A stretch of DNA of 64,000 nucleotides from an uncultured Eubacteriales bacterium. Its GTDB lineage: Bacteria; Bacillota; Clostridia; Oscillospirales; Acutalibacteraceae. Shown here piece by piece: positions 17,717 through 26,737 of this stretch. The stretch covers positions 1-64,000 of the forward strand of contig ONAX01000003.1 in NCBI GenBank assembly GCA_900315875.1, given 5' to 3'. The notes under the pieces were generated by a model. The model made no database searches and was not told the DNA's origin. It saw nothing but the letters and a program-made list of their open reading frames with translations. The number at the start of each line of letters is the position of its first letter. Within the stretch, counting starts at the first letter, position 1. The position numbers and the translations under genes were made by a program.

Positions 17717-18925
17717 ATGAAGGTTAATATGAATATTCCGTTTTCTCCGCCGGATGTGGGGGAGGAAGAAGTAAGTGAAGTAGTGGCTGCTCTTAAAAGC
17801 GGATGGATAACTACGGGACCGAGGACAAAAAAGTTTGAATCAATGATAACGGAGCTTTGCATGAGCGAGCGCACCGCATGCTTTGATTCCTGCTCCGCAG
17901 CACTTGAAATGACCCTGCGCGTGCTCGGCATCGGAGAGGGCGATGAGGTTATCGTGCCTGCCTATACATATACAGCGTCGGCAAGCGTTATCGTACATGT
18001 GGGAGCAAAGCCCGTAATGATCGACTGCGCACCAAACAGCGTTCAGATGGACTATGACAGACTGCCGTCCCTGATAAACCGCCGTACAAAGGCTATTATC
18101 CCGGTTGACCTTGCGGGTGTACCATGTGATTATGACAGGATATTTGAAGCCGTAAGGTCAAAGCGTGAGCTTTTCTGTCCGAAAACACCGCTGCAGAAGG
18201 TTTTTGACAGAGTTATTGTAATTGCGGACGGCGCACATTCCCTTGGTGCAAGAAGAAACACCTTTATGACGGGTGCGCTTGCGGATTTCACCGCGTTTTC
18301 TTTCCATGCAGTAAAAAACCTGACCACCGCAGAGGGCGGTGCTGTCACATGGAAACGCCACGACGGACTTGACAGCGACGAGCTGTACAAGCACTATATG
18401 CTCCTGTGCCTGCACGGTCAGAGCAAGGACGCACTTGCAAAAACAAAGCTCGGCGCTTGGGAATATGACATTGTAGAACCATATTATAAATGCAATATGA
18501 CAGATATCGCAGCTGCCATGGGTATTGCTCAGATGAAACGCCTGCCCGGCATGCTGAAGAGAAGGCGTGAGCTTATCAGCTATTATGACCGCGAGCTGAA
18601 GGACAGCGGCGTATCAGTGCTGCGCCATTACAGCGACAAGATTACATCCAGCGGACATCTCTACCTTGCAAAGCTTGTCGGCAGAGGTGAGCGCGAAAGA
18701 AATGAAGTGATCGAGCGCATGGCGGAAAGAGGAATTGCCACCAACGTGCACTATAAGCCCCTGCCGATGATGACGGCTTATAAAAAACTGGGCTATAATA
18801 TTGCCGATTACCCCAATGCCTTCAAAATGTACGAAAACGAAATCACTCTGCCGCTGTATTCAAAGCTTACGGATGAGCAGGCGGAATATGTAATAAAATG
18901 CTTCAAAAAGGCTATAGGTGAATAA
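17717..18925 (+). CDS. DegT/DnrJ/EryC1/StrS family PLP aminotransferase
   Basis: Sugar aminotransferase-type PLP enzyme, 402 aa, acting on a keto sugar nucleotide. The start (IPFSPPDVGEEEVSEVVAALKSGWITTGP) is typical, and the PLP lysine is K200 in FHAVKNLTTAEGG. The C-terminal NVHYKPLPMMTAYK segment is also typical. No other nucleotide-sugar genes lie nearby, so the product sugar is unknown. AGGAGG precedes the ATG; the upstream HAD gene is 24 bases away. The 277-base gap downstream holds an inverted repeat (18933-18959) without a T-run and no convincing gene. Confidence 0.92.
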   Translation: MKVNMNIPFSPPDVGEEEVSEVVAALKSGWITTGPRTKKFESMITELCMSERTACFDSCSAALEMTLRVLGIGEGDEVIVPAYTYTASASVIVHVGAKPVMIDCAPNSVQMDYDRLPSLINRRTKAIIPVDLAGVPCDYDRIFEAVRSKRELFCPKTPLQKVFDRVIVIADGAHSLGARRNTFMTGALADFTAFSFHAVKNLTTAEGGAVTWKRHDGLDSDELYKHYMLLCLHGQSKDALAKTKLGAWEYDIVEPYYKCNMTDIAAAMGIAQMKRLPGMLKRRRELISYYDRELKDSGVSVLRHYSDKITSSGHLYLAKLVGRGERERNEVIERMAERGIATNVHYKPLPMMTAYKKLGYNIADYPNAFKMYENEITLPLYSKLTDEQAEYVIKCFKKAIGE

Positions 18926-19202
18926 AGAAAATGATGCGTCAGGATTTTCCCGACGCATCTGTAATATCCGGTGATTTTGCTGTCTTATCGTTTCCTGACT
19001 TTCGGGTGTCAGAGAGCTTTGTTTGCATTCCGATTATCACGGAAACGTTGCTTACAGCTATGAATGCGGATAAATTCACGATTTTGATTATTTCCCTCAG
19101 CTTGTGTATTTCAAATCCGGTCTGCCCACAGTACAGAACGATTTTCTTTTAGCTGACTGTTAGCTGATACCGGAATCGGAAATATTATCTTCGGAGGTAA
19201 TT

Positions 19203-21635
19203 ATGAGGACTGTAATAAACCTGAACTACGACTGGGAATTCAGCTTCAACTTCAGCGAGGCATTTGCTGCAGGCAGTGCAGAAGCAACGCAGCTTGTACA
19301 CCTGCCTCATACCTGCACCACGACACCATACGATTATTTTGACGAAGGCTGCTACCAGACCGTCTGCGGCTACAGAAGAAAGATAAACCTCCCAGAGCAT
19401 GACTCCGACAGCCGCATATTCCTTATTATCGAAGGAGCCGCGCACAGTGCGCAGGTCTATGTTGACGGAAGGCCGGTAGGGGAAAAGCACACATGCGGCT
19501 ACACCTCCTTTGAAACCGACCTTACCGAAAATCTGTCCGGAAACGGGGAGCACATTCTTTGCATTAGTGTTGACAGCCGTGAGCAGCAGAACATCCCTCC
19601 CTTCGGAAATGTTGTTGACTATATGACCTACGGCGGACTGTACCGCGAGGTGCGTCTTGAAATACGCAGCAAGTCATTTATTTCTGATATTTTTGCAAAG
19701 CCCTGTATACCTCCGGAAATAAGGCTGACGCCGGATTCTGCTTCAGAGCAGGCGCACGGACTGCGCTTTGAGGGTGAGCTGCGTGCAGATATTACCGTCA
19801 GCGGAAAATATGACAGCGTACGAATTATCGTCAGAGAAAAGGGTAGCGGGGATGAGATCATCCGGCAGGAATTTGCCCCCGGCGAGGAGATAGCTGTCAG
19901 GGTGCCTGACGCTCATCTGTGGGATGTGGAAAGCCCGTTTTTATACGAGCTTGAAGCGCAGCTTATTTCGGGAGGCAGTGTCTGCGACAGCGCGGGCTGT
20001 ACATTCGGATTTCGTTCGGCACGATTTTGCCGCGAGGGATTTTTCCTCAACGGCAGGCGGCTGCAGATAACGGGCCTTGACCGTCACCAGAGCTATGCTC
20101 ATGTAGGCTATGCAATGCCAAAATCCATGCAGCGGCTTGACGCAGAAATCCTGAGGAATGAACTCGGACTTAACGCCGTGAGAACCTCACACTATCCGCA
20201 GTCTCGGCATTTTATTGACCGCTGCGACGAGCTGGGACTTCTGGTTTTTACGGAAATACCGGGATGGCAGTATATAGGAGACAAAGACTGGCAGGACGCT
20301 GCGGTCAGAAATACCGAAGAAATGGTTATGCAGTACAGGAACCACCCATCAATTATTTTGTGGGGTGTCAGAATCAATGAATCCCAGGACAACGATGAGC
20401 TGTACAGGCGCACAAACGAAGTTGCGCACCGGCTCGATCCCACGCGTCAGACCTCTGGAGTTCGTTTTCTGAAAAAGAGCAGCCTTCTTGAGGATGTATA
20501 TGCCTACAACGATTTTACGCACAGCGGCAAAAACAAGGGCAGCGAATCAAAAAGACGCGTTAGTCCTGACATGTCAAAACCATATTTTATTTCAGAATAC
20601 TGCGGGCATATGTTCCCTACAAAAAACTACGACTGTGAATCTCACCGTCTGGAGCTTGCAATGCGCCATGCGAGAATACTCGACAGCATCGCAGCGCACA
20701 AGGACATTGCAGGATCCTTCGGATGGTGCTTTGCGGATTACAACACCCACAAGGAATTCGGCAGCGGAGACAGAATTTGTTACCACGGCGTATGCGACAT
20801 GTACCGTAACCCGAAGCTTGCCGCAGCAGTGTATGCAATCCGGCAAAAAGAAAGACCTGTACTCGTTGTCAGTACTATGGGAGATATCGGAGATCATCCC
20901 GAGGGCATACGCGGACGGGCTTACATATTCACAAACTGCGACAAAGTGCAGCTTTACCGCAGCGGAAAGCTAATATGCGAGTATTTTCCGTATAAAAGCG
21001 AATTCAGAAATCTGAAGCCTGCGCCCGTGCGACTGACGGACATTATCGGCAGCAGTCTGGAGTCAGAAGGAAAATACAGCAAATCGCAAATCAGAAACAT
21101 TGCCTATGTCCTCAACGAAACCGCCTGCACAGGTACGGCAGGAATGGGAATCAGGGCATATATCAAATCTGCTTTTCTCATCCTGTCTGGAGTAAGCTAT
21201 TCAGAGCTTTATTCCCTTTACAGCAAATATGTAGGCGGCTGGGGAGACAATGCTGTATCCCTTGAGCTGCGCGGATTCAAGAACGGCGAATGCGTGATTA
21301 CCAAGGTCGTCGAAGCCTTTGAAAAAGCCTGTCTTTCGGCAGAACTCAGCAGCAGCACGCTTGTCTGCTCCGATACATATGACGTTGCGTCAGTACGCCT
21401 TCAGATGACAGATCAGAACGGCAATGTGCTTCCGTACTATTTCGGAACCGTACAGGCTGAAATTGAGGGACCGATAGAGCTTTACGGTACAAAAAATGCC
21501 GTGCTGCGAGGCGGCACAGGAGGACTGTATGTCAGAACTACCGGCAAAACCGGTCACGCGGTTCTTACCCTGACAGACGAATACGGTAACAGTCTTCGTC
21601 TTGATATTGATGTAAAAAAAGATACAAATGCTTGA
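19203..21635 (+). CDS. Glycoside hydrolase family 2 (beta-galactosidase/beta-glucuronidase type)
   Basis: Intracellular GH2 enzyme of 810 aa, no signal peptide. N-terminal jelly-roll domain (about 1-180), Ig-like domain (about 185-280), then the TIM barrel to about 580 and a C-terminal region with further beta domains. The acid/base Glu is E393 in WGVRINES (GH2 usually WG..NE) and the nucleophile is E465 in ISEYCGH. The substrate is not certain; beta-galactoside is the most common in this group. CGGAGG is the ribosome site. A stem-loop follows the stop. Confidence 0.93.
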   Translation: MRTVINLNYDWEFSFNFSEAFAAGSAEATQLVHLPHTCTTTPYDYFDEGCYQTVCGYRRKINLPEHDSDSRIFLIIEGAAHSAQVYVDGRPVGEKHTCGYTSFETDLTENLSGNGEHILCISVDSREQQNIPPFGNVVDYMTYGGLYREVRLEIRSKSFISDIFAKPCIPPEIRLTPDSASEQAHGLRFEGELRADITVSGKYDSVRIIVREKGSGDEIIRQEFAPGEEIAVRVPDAHLWDVESPFLYELEAQLISGGSVCDSAGCTFGFRSARFCREGFFLNGRRLQITGLDRHQSYAHVGYAMPKSMQRLDAEILRNELGLNAVRTSHYPQSRHFIDRCDELGLLVFTEIPGWQYIGDKDWQDAAVRNTEEMVMQYRNHPSIILWGVRINESQDNDELYRRTNEVAHRLDPTRQTSGVRFLKKSSLLEDVYAYNDFTHSGKNKGSESKRRVSPDMSKPYFISEYCGHMFPTKNYDCESHRLELAMRHARILDSIAAHKDIAGSFGWCFADYNTHKEFGSGDRICYHGVCDMYRNPKLAAAVYAIRQKERPVLVVSTMGDIGDHPEGIRGRAYIFTNCDKVQLYRSGKLICEYFPYKSEFRNLKPAPVRLTDIIGSSLESEGKYSKSQIRNIAYVLNETACTGTAGMGIRAYIKSAFLILSGVSYSELYSLYSKYVGGWGDNAVSLELRGFKNGECVITKVVEAFEKACLSAELSSSTLVCSDTYDVASVRLQMTDQNGNVLPYYFGTVQAEIEGPIELYGTKNAVLRGGTGGLYVRTTGKTGHAVLTLTDEYGNSLRLDIDVKKDTNA

Positions 21636-21666
21636 CTGAAACACTGATTTATCGAACAGATTAAAA

Positions 21667-21705
21667 GCGCAGGCACCCGAAGGACTATTCCCCGGACGCC
21701 TGCGC
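21667..21705. terminator. Stem-loop terminator between convergent genes
   Basis: GCGCAGGC pairs with GCCTGCGC around a 23-base loop that can pair further. It is flanked by AAAA on the left and TTTTATT shortly to the right, so it can serve GH2 (+) and the DUF4956 gene (-). Confidence 0.7.
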
Positions 21706-21744
21706 CGATTTTATTAAATGACAGTGCACGTGCGGCAATAATTA

Positions 21745-22422
21745 TCAGAATGTTACTTCTCCGTCGTGTGAAAGCAGATCAGCGGAAACGACGCTTTCGC
21801 ATTTCACAAGCTCGCTGATAAGCTCCCTGCCCTTGTCGGTGCGAAGCTCAATCGTAAGGTCAAGTCCTGAACCTGTAATGCTGCGTGATTTCACCTTGCT
21901 GTGCTTTGCAAATGCCGATATCTTTTCCATTATATCTTCTTCTGCCTGAGCGTCACGGGAATTAACCACAAGAATCATCGGAGCCTTTGCTATCGGTATG
22001 CGGTCAAGTATCAGAAGCGCTGCAGTCATAACCAGCGCAAGTATAACAGCAAAGCCTGCAAAGCCTGCACCGCAGATTATTCCCGTTGCGATACTCCAGA
22101 AAAGGAACGTCAGATCCAGCGGATCCTTTACCGCCGTCCTGAAACGCACTATCGACAATGCACCGACCATACCAAGAGAAACAATAACGCTGCTTTGTAT
22201 TGTGACGATTATTGCAGACGTTATCAGCGCAATTGCCACAAGGGAAATATTGAAGCTTTTTGAATAAAAGGTCTTGCGCGTGATTATTCTGTAAGCGAAG
22301 AAAATATATAATCCTATCAGCAGCGTTACCAGAAGAGCAATCGCAAGGCTTTTGATATCTACTTCAATGCTGCCGTAGCCTTCGAGAAAGGATTTTTTAA
22401 AAATATCTTTGATGGAATTCAT
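21745..22422 (-). CDS. DUF4956 membrane protein (CotH/VTC cluster)
   Basis: A 225-aa protein with about four membrane segments in the first 150 residues and a soluble C-terminal domain. The GMVGALSIVRFRTAVKDPLDLTFLFWSIATGIICG stretch is the family signature. The biochemical role is not known. This family very commonly occurs beside VTC-type polyphosphate polymerases and CotH-like proteins, which is exactly the arrangement here: it is the last gene of a three-gene minus-strand operon, 12 bases after the polymerase gene. Confidence 0.88.
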   Translation of the reverse strand: MNSIKDIFKKSFLEGYGSIEVDIKSLAIALLVTLLIGLYIFFAYRIITRKTFYSKSFNISLVAIALITSAIIVTIQSSVIVSLGMVGALSIVRFRTAVKDPLDLTFLFWSIATGIICGAGFAGFAVILALVMTAALLILDRIPIAKAPMILVVNSRDAQAEEDIMEKISAFAKHSKVKSRSITGSGLDLTIELRTDKGRELISELVKCESVVSADLLSHDGEVTF

Positions 22423-22434
22423 GTTATGCCTCCG

Positions 22435-23118
22435 TTAAAAACTGTATTTTCTGCAGAGATAGTATTTTGAAAACGCCGTCTGCTCCAGTTCTCCAAGCTG
22501 CAGCGCACGGTAAATATGATCGGGGAAGAATTCGTCGTATTTTACCTCCAGAAGCTGCATCCCCGATGGCAGAACAAGTCGTTTCGGGACATCTCCGGAC
22601 AAAAAACCGTCAATCTTTGACGACGACGAAATATTTGTATCGAAAGTCACCCTGACGTTTCCGGCTCTGTTAACATACGGTATCCGGTCGTATTCAACTA
22701 TTATCGCCGGGCGCATCCTGCGCACATTCATGTACACGCAAAGCTTTGCAAGCAGAGGAGGATGCTCTCCCTGCGGAATACGTCCGTCCATCAGAGCCTG
22801 TGTCTGTTCCTTTGTAAGCCGACATGAGGTTTTAAGGGTTTTGCCTCTTTCCTTGCGCTTACATTCAAGGGTAATACGCTCCGGAGAATGGTTATATATG
22901 CGTATACGCAGCTTTTCTCTCGGGTCGGTTCCGTTTTCGTTTTCGTAAAAGCATGTATTATCGCAGTCGTCAAAATACAGACTGCGTATGTTGTATATTC
23001 CGCCATCTCCTGTATGGCTGTCGGGCTTCATAACCGCCCGTGCCCTTGCCTTCAGCAGTGCAAGCTGCGCATTGGTTATAAGGTATTTGAATTCGTGTCG
23101 GTATTTTGGTTCCTTCAT
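22435..23118 (-). CDS. VTC-domain polyphosphate polymerase-like protein
   Basis: Protein of 227 aa with the VTC catalytic tunnel fold, which in yeast Vtc4 makes polyphosphate from ATP. The pattern of conserved basic and acidic residues is visible: RHEFKYLI at the start, NIRSLYFDD, KLRIRIYNH, LECKRK, VEYDRIPYV and LEVKYDEFFPD. There is no membrane segment, so it is probably held to the membrane by its neighbours. ATG 23118 is preferred (CCGGAGGAAATC upstream); it overlaps the stop of the CotH-like gene by four bases (ATGA), indicating coupling. Confidence 0.88.
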   Translation of the reverse strand: MKEPKYRHEFKYLITNAQLALLKARARAVMKPDSHTGDGGIYNIRSLYFDDCDNTCFYENENGTDPREKLRIRIYNHSPERITLECKRKERGKTLKTSCRLTKEQTQALMDGRIPQGEHPPLLAKLCVYMNVRRMRPAIIVEYDRIPYVNRAGNVRVTFDTNISSSSKIDGFLSGDVPKRLVLPSGMQLLEVKYDEFFPDHIYRALQLGELEQTAFSKYYLCRKYSF

Positions 23119-24884
23119 GATTTCCTCCGGCGCAGTACATCTATACTTATCATTATTCCCAGCAGCAGCAACAGCAGAGCACAAGCTGCAGCGGAAAAAA
23201 CCATTTCTCCTCCCGGAGCGGCTGAGCTGTTTCTGCCGCCACTTGCTGCAAAGCTCATGTCGCAGTTTACGGGTGCTGAAGTATCGAGCGGTTTTCCGGT
23301 TATTTCGTCCATCCAGACAACGTCATCGGTGACTCCAAGCTCCTTTGCTGGCGGCAGATTGATACATTCTCCGGGGCGCACTGTCAGGTACATATAGCTT
23401 TTATTTTTCGGACGTTTAAGGGTTATCGTGTAACGCGTTTTTCCATCGATCCAGACCTCCTGCAAAAAGTCGATCCTGTCCGACAGATACTGTTTTATAT
23501 CTCCGGCACTGCAGCGGATGGTATAACCCTCATACATAGTCTTTCTGCGCACAGCGTCCATCGCTGCGGAGTTTGCTATTTCTGCCAAATATCCGTCAAT
23601 ACCGCTTTGCAGAAGTTTCTTCAGTTCAGGCAGATATTCCGCGGAATAAAGCTCAGTTACCCGCTGACGGAAGCTTTCATTATTGTAAATAACAGTGTAA
23701 AAGCTGTTGACATTCTCAGCATTTGCGGTAAAGGCTGAGGGAGAACGTACATATCTGTTCAGTGATGAGCTGCCGAGCGCATTGTCGTAATCCCATGCAG
23801 GACCGGCATAAACCATTTCATTTTGGGTCTCAATATGAAAATAGAGGCTTGCAATATCGGAATTGCCGAAAACCTCTTCTATGAGGTATTGTCTGCACCA
23901 GGACTGTATATCGATATATCCGGACAAATCGCCGGCTTCGAGCGCATCCTCGGTTTTCTGCAGAATCGAGCGGGCGAGTGCCCATTTTTTCGCGTCAGTA
24001 TCACTGTCGTTTTTCAGTTCAAATGTCCGATTTCCGCGAGTGCAGAAAAATGTATCGTCGTTACTTCTGACTGCGTAGCTTTCAGTCACCAGCACCTGTC
24101 CGACGCAATCCTCAAGTGTGCCAAGGTCATTTATACGCTGACACAGCAGGTACAGGCCCGAATATTCTCCGTCGACATAAAGGTTGACATAGCGACTGTC
24201 AGGTGTACCCTGCACTCCGGAACTCCTTGCGAAGTCAAGCACAAGCTTATTCTTGATACCCGATTCGTCATATGCATTTGCAAGCAGCGTCCATTTTTTT
24301 GCTTCCGGCATACCGAGTATATTCTGTTTTTCGCTAAGCTTCAGATTATACGGCTTTTTATCCGGCAACCGTGTTGAAAAACCTCTGGTGCTTATTGTGC
24401 TTGCGCTGTCCGACAGCTGCAGCACCCCGTTTTCATTGATTAATGTTGTACGAACAACCTCTCGTCCGGATTTTCCGTCATACAGTTCAGAAATATTTTT
24501 CTGCGCTGAATCGAGCAGCATAACAGGCGTACCCTCGCCGCGCATTATCACAAGGTTTTTTTCTGTATTACCCCATCTCAGGGTATGCTGTACATTTTCG
24601 GAAAGCCCTGTCAGTGACGACCCGTTTTCAAGCGTTTTTCCGTCGAGAGTTACCTGTTCATCCGTACTGATCCGAACTGAAGAACCGCATCCGCCCGGGA
24701 GAAATGCATACAGTACTCCATTTTCATTTTCCCACAAAGAAACTGCGGCATTTCCGGTATCAAGCGCGATATCAAACGGAGGCATCCCGCTGTTGTTTGA
24801 CAACAACAAAGCTGAAACTGCTAAAGCAACAAGCACAATGCTTAGCAGACCTATAATTAAATATCCCGTTATTTTTCCTCTCAT
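23115..24884 (-). CDS. CotH kinase family membrane protein
   Basis: CotH proteins are atypical protein kinases first known from the Bacillus spore coat. The 589-aa protein has an N-terminal membrane segment (about 6-28), an extracytoplasmic region with a beta-rich N-terminal domain and a CotH domain at about 130-460. Family-like features are STISTRGFSTRLPDKKPYNLKL, KKWTLLANAYDESGIKNKL, YVNLYVDGEYSGLYLL and AGPAWDYDNALG with the likely metal-binding Asp residues. A second membrane segment closes the C-terminus (about 560-582). ATG 24884 has CAGGAGATAAC upstream. First gene of the operon with the VTC and DUF4956 genes. Confidence 0.87.
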   Translation of the reverse strand: MRGKITGYLIIGLLSIVLVALAVSALLLSNNSGMPPFDIALDTGNAAVSLWENENGVLYAFLPGGCGSSVRISTDEQVTLDGKTLENGSSLTGLSENVQHTLRWGNTEKNLVIMRGEGTPVMLLDSAQKNISELYDGKSGREVVRTTLINENGVLQLSDSASTISTRGFSTRLPDKKPYNLKLSEKQNILGMPEAKKWTLLANAYDESGIKNKLVLDFARSSGVQGTPDSRYVNLYVDGEYSGLYLLCQRINDLGTLEDCVGQVLVTESYAVRSNDDTFFCTRGNRTFELKNDSDTDAKKWALARSILQKTEDALEAGDLSGYIDIQSWCRQYLIEEVFGNSDIASLYFHIETQNEMVYAGPAWDYDNALGSSSLNRYVRSPSAFTANAENVNSFYTVIYNNESFRQRVTELYSAEYLPELKKLLQSGIDGYLAEIANSAAMDAVRRKTMYEGYTIRCSAGDIKQYLSDRIDFLQEVWIDGKTRYTITLKRPKNKSYMYLTVRPGECINLPPAKELGVTDDVVWMDEITGKPLDTSAPVNCDMSFAASGGRNSSAAPGGEMVFSAAACALLLLLLGIMISIDVLRRRKS

Positions 24885-24959
24885 GTTATCTCCTGTAAGC
24901 AAAGAATATACATAACTACAACCATTTTACAACACAACAACCATTAAGTCAATCAAAGC

Positions 24960-25210
24960 CTTTTTCAGCGCAGAGCCTACATTAACAGGCGCAGCACCGG
25001 CAGCGTGACGCTGCACCCTTGTTCGCGCAGTCGCTCCCTCCGCTCGCTCGAATTGAGCAGCGCAAGTTCACTGGCCGCGGCTATAGTTTGATTGCGTACC
25101 AATTGCCTTAGAAATTCCTCCGCAAGGGGTGAATCAAAAAAACTGACGTTCGCCGTCGCGAGACGGCAAATCAAAAGCCTTAAGTCTATGACATTGCGTT
25201 GTCAAGGGGG
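24960..25210. repeat. GC-rich non-coding element between operons
   Basis: The 332-base gap (24885-25216) holds an AT-rich start with the CotH promoter region and then this GC-rich block. It includes CCCTTG (25016-25021) facing CAAGGG (25203-25208), GCAGCGTGACGCTGC (palindromic), and GCCGTC/GACGGC around 25150. The 65-codon minus-strand frame inside it looks spurious. It shares the CAAGGG/CCCTTG framing with the element at 14694-14857, suggesting a related dispersed unit. Confidence 0.4.
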
Positions 25211-25216
25211 AGAGGG

Positions 25217-26242
25217 TTAGTGTCCGGACTTTTGCTCATATAATCTTTTTGTCATTGCTATATATCGTCTGGCATGAATTTTAGAGCGTATTTTGTTAAA
25301 ATACTCGGGTGCTTCGCGTATTCCCTCTATGGCAGGAATGCCTGCAAACGCTGATGCAAAGGCGAAGGGAACAGAGGATTGTTTGCTTTGCGGCGATACT
25401 ATGCTTGAACCGGTTAAATATATGGTTCCCAAAGCGCCGAGTGCGGTGCACAGTATGTGAATAATATCATTTGTAGGATTAAAAACGCTTTCTGCTGTCA
25501 GATTATAGTTTTTATCCCTTAGCTTTATATATTCGTCCATTTGTTTTACAAACTCAATCCGGCATTCCTCAAAATATTTGTTGCTGCGAAGCTCGATAAA
25601 TTTGTTAAGTGGTATATATCTGGCGTTTTCCGGAAACGGTGCTTCAATGTATGTACGGATCAATTTGATTTTTAATTCCTGATCCTTTGAAAGCGTAAGA
25701 TCGTTTTTTTCGAGTAAGATATTGTAACGGGTTTCATCCGTAAACATTTCGGCTTGTTCTTTCTTTGATATTACATCGGCCAGAAAGCTCATATAGACGA
25801 ATGCCAATTCTTTATTAAGCCTTATGCCGTATTCAAATTTTGTCGCTAATTTATTGTCCAGACAATAGTTGAAAAATTCGTCGGAAAATTTTCCGTAGTA
25901 CAGATTGCATGTTTGATAGTCTGGGTTCTGCCAATAATTTCGCAGGTCGGTTGAACGCGGATGATTGAACATTTTTGTGTAAAGCCCGGGATTCCTCATG
26001 AATTCGTCAAATTCCCTGCATGCGACAGAGGATGCAATGATACTGTCTTCATAGTGCGGATGATAGGGACGGATCAGGTTTGTTTCCGACATAATCCTTC
26101 GTGCAGTAGAACTAAGGTGCATTTCTTCGGAAACGCAAAGATCAGGGATAACAGGCCGCAGCTCGTCAAAATAAAGAAGTGCGAATTTAAGCCATAAACT
26201 ATTTTTCAATTCAAATCCGGGGTAATAAATCATGCTTTCCAT
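25217..26242 (-). CDS. Unknown 341-aa protein (possibly DUF6236-like)
   Basis: The start, IYYPGFELKNSLWLKFALLYFDELRPVIPD, resembles from memory the DUF6236 family of uncharacterised proteins that begin with a YYP-x-W-LK-ALLYWD pattern; this is a weak assignment. The body is helical and charged. A hydrophobic stretch near 265-300 (IIHILCTALGALGTIYLTGSS and a following Ala-rich run) may be one or two membrane segments. No catalytic motif is seen. Codon use is more AT-rich than the neighbouring housekeeping genes. AGGAAC/GGAGG-like site precedes the ATG. An XRE regulator is encoded just upstream on the same strand. Confidence 0.6.
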   Translation of the reverse strand: MESMIYYPGFELKNSLWLKFALLYFDELRPVIPDLCVSEEMHLSSTARRIMSETNLIRPYHPHYEDSIIASSVACREFDEFMRNPGLYTKMFNHPRSTDLRNYWQNPDYQTCNLYYGKFSDEFFNYCLDNKLATKFEYGIRLNKELAFVYMSFLADVISKKEQAEMFTDETRYNILLEKNDLTLSKDQELKIKLIRTYIEAPFPENARYIPLNKFIELRSNKYFEECRIEFVKQMDEYIKLRDKNYNLTAESVFNPTNDIIHILCTALGALGTIYLTGSSIVSPQSKQSSVPFAFASAFAGIPAIEGIREAPEYFNKIRSKIHARRYIAMTKRLYEQKSGH

Positions 26243-26365
26243 AAGTTCCTCCGATTTCGATAATCCGGGTCGATGATGCAGATAATGCGGCCCGGCGCCG
26301 GGCAGTCTTTTGCTTTTAGTATAACATAAATCTGTGCGGAATGATATCTTAACAAGGATAGTAAT

Positions 26366-26403
26366 TTTAAAAAAGCTCCGGCGTTTATTCCGCGCGGAGC
26401 TTT
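26366..26403 (-). terminator. Intrinsic terminator of the XRE regulator gene
   Basis: AAAGCTCCG (26372-26380) pairs with CGGAGCTTT (26395-26403). On the minus strand it is followed by a T-run (A-run 26369-26374 on plus). The 3' base of the left arm touches the regulator's stop codon. Confidence 0.75.
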
Positions 26404-26617
26404 AAGCGTTTCCTATATTGTTGCTAAGCCCGAGGATATAGTCTGAGCTTACATTGTAAAATTTTGCAAATTTTATTATATGACCGGCTTTTATTTCGTT
26501 TATGCCGGCTTCATATCTACGGTACTGCTCACGTTTCAGACCCACTGCAGAAGCGACTTGTTCCTGAGTAAGATCATTATCTTCACGAAGCTCCTTTAAC
26601 CTTTCTGTATAGTACAT
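26402..26617 (-). CDS. XRE-family helix-turn-helix regulator
   Basis: A 71-aa Cro/CI-type DNA-binding protein consisting of little more than the HTH domain. The pattern LKELREDNDLTQEQVASAVGLKREQYRRYEAGINEI is the five-helix XRE core, and KFAKFYNVSSDYILGLS is the standard end. It is divergent from a sigma-A promoter at 26678-26706 overlaid by two 15-bp direct repeats, a good candidate operator. It may regulate itself and the broken small gene to its right. Confidence 0.9.
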   Translation of the reverse strand: MYYTERLKELREDNDLTQEQVASAVGLKREQYRRYEAGINEIKAGHIIKFAKFYNVSSDYILGLSNNIGNA

Positions 26618-26677
26618 ACTCCATCACCCTGTAATATTGTGTCCATATATTTTTTATCATATATTTGTGAATAACAC

Positions 26678-26731
26678 TTGAAAATGGAACAGAAGTGTAG
26701 TATAATATATCAAAAAGGAACAGAAGTGTAG
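26678..26731 (+). promoter_or_regulatory. Sigma-A promoter overlaid by two direct repeats (likely XRE operator)
   Basis: TTGAAA (26678-26683) and TATAAT (26701-26706) are 17 bases apart. The 15-mer GGAACAGAAGTGTAG occurs twice, at 26686-26700 (in the spacer) and 26717-26731 (downstream of -10), 31 bp start to start, or three helical turns. This placement would let a repressor block the promoter. Confidence 0.65.
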
Positions 26732-26737
26732 CTTGGA

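Noticed and set aside
18933..18959. Hairpin GATGCGTC/GACGCATC after the DegT gene as terminator
   Set aside because: No T-run follows; kept only as a remark.
18931..19152. 73-codon open frame between the aminotransferase and GH2 genes
   Set aside because: No ribosome site, overlaps an inverted repeat at its start, and the product resembles nothing and is compositionally odd.
24977..25174. 65-codon minus-strand open frame in the GC-rich block
   Set aside because: It lies inside an inverted-repeat-rich element, has no clear ribosome site and its composition is that of the repeat rather than of a gene.
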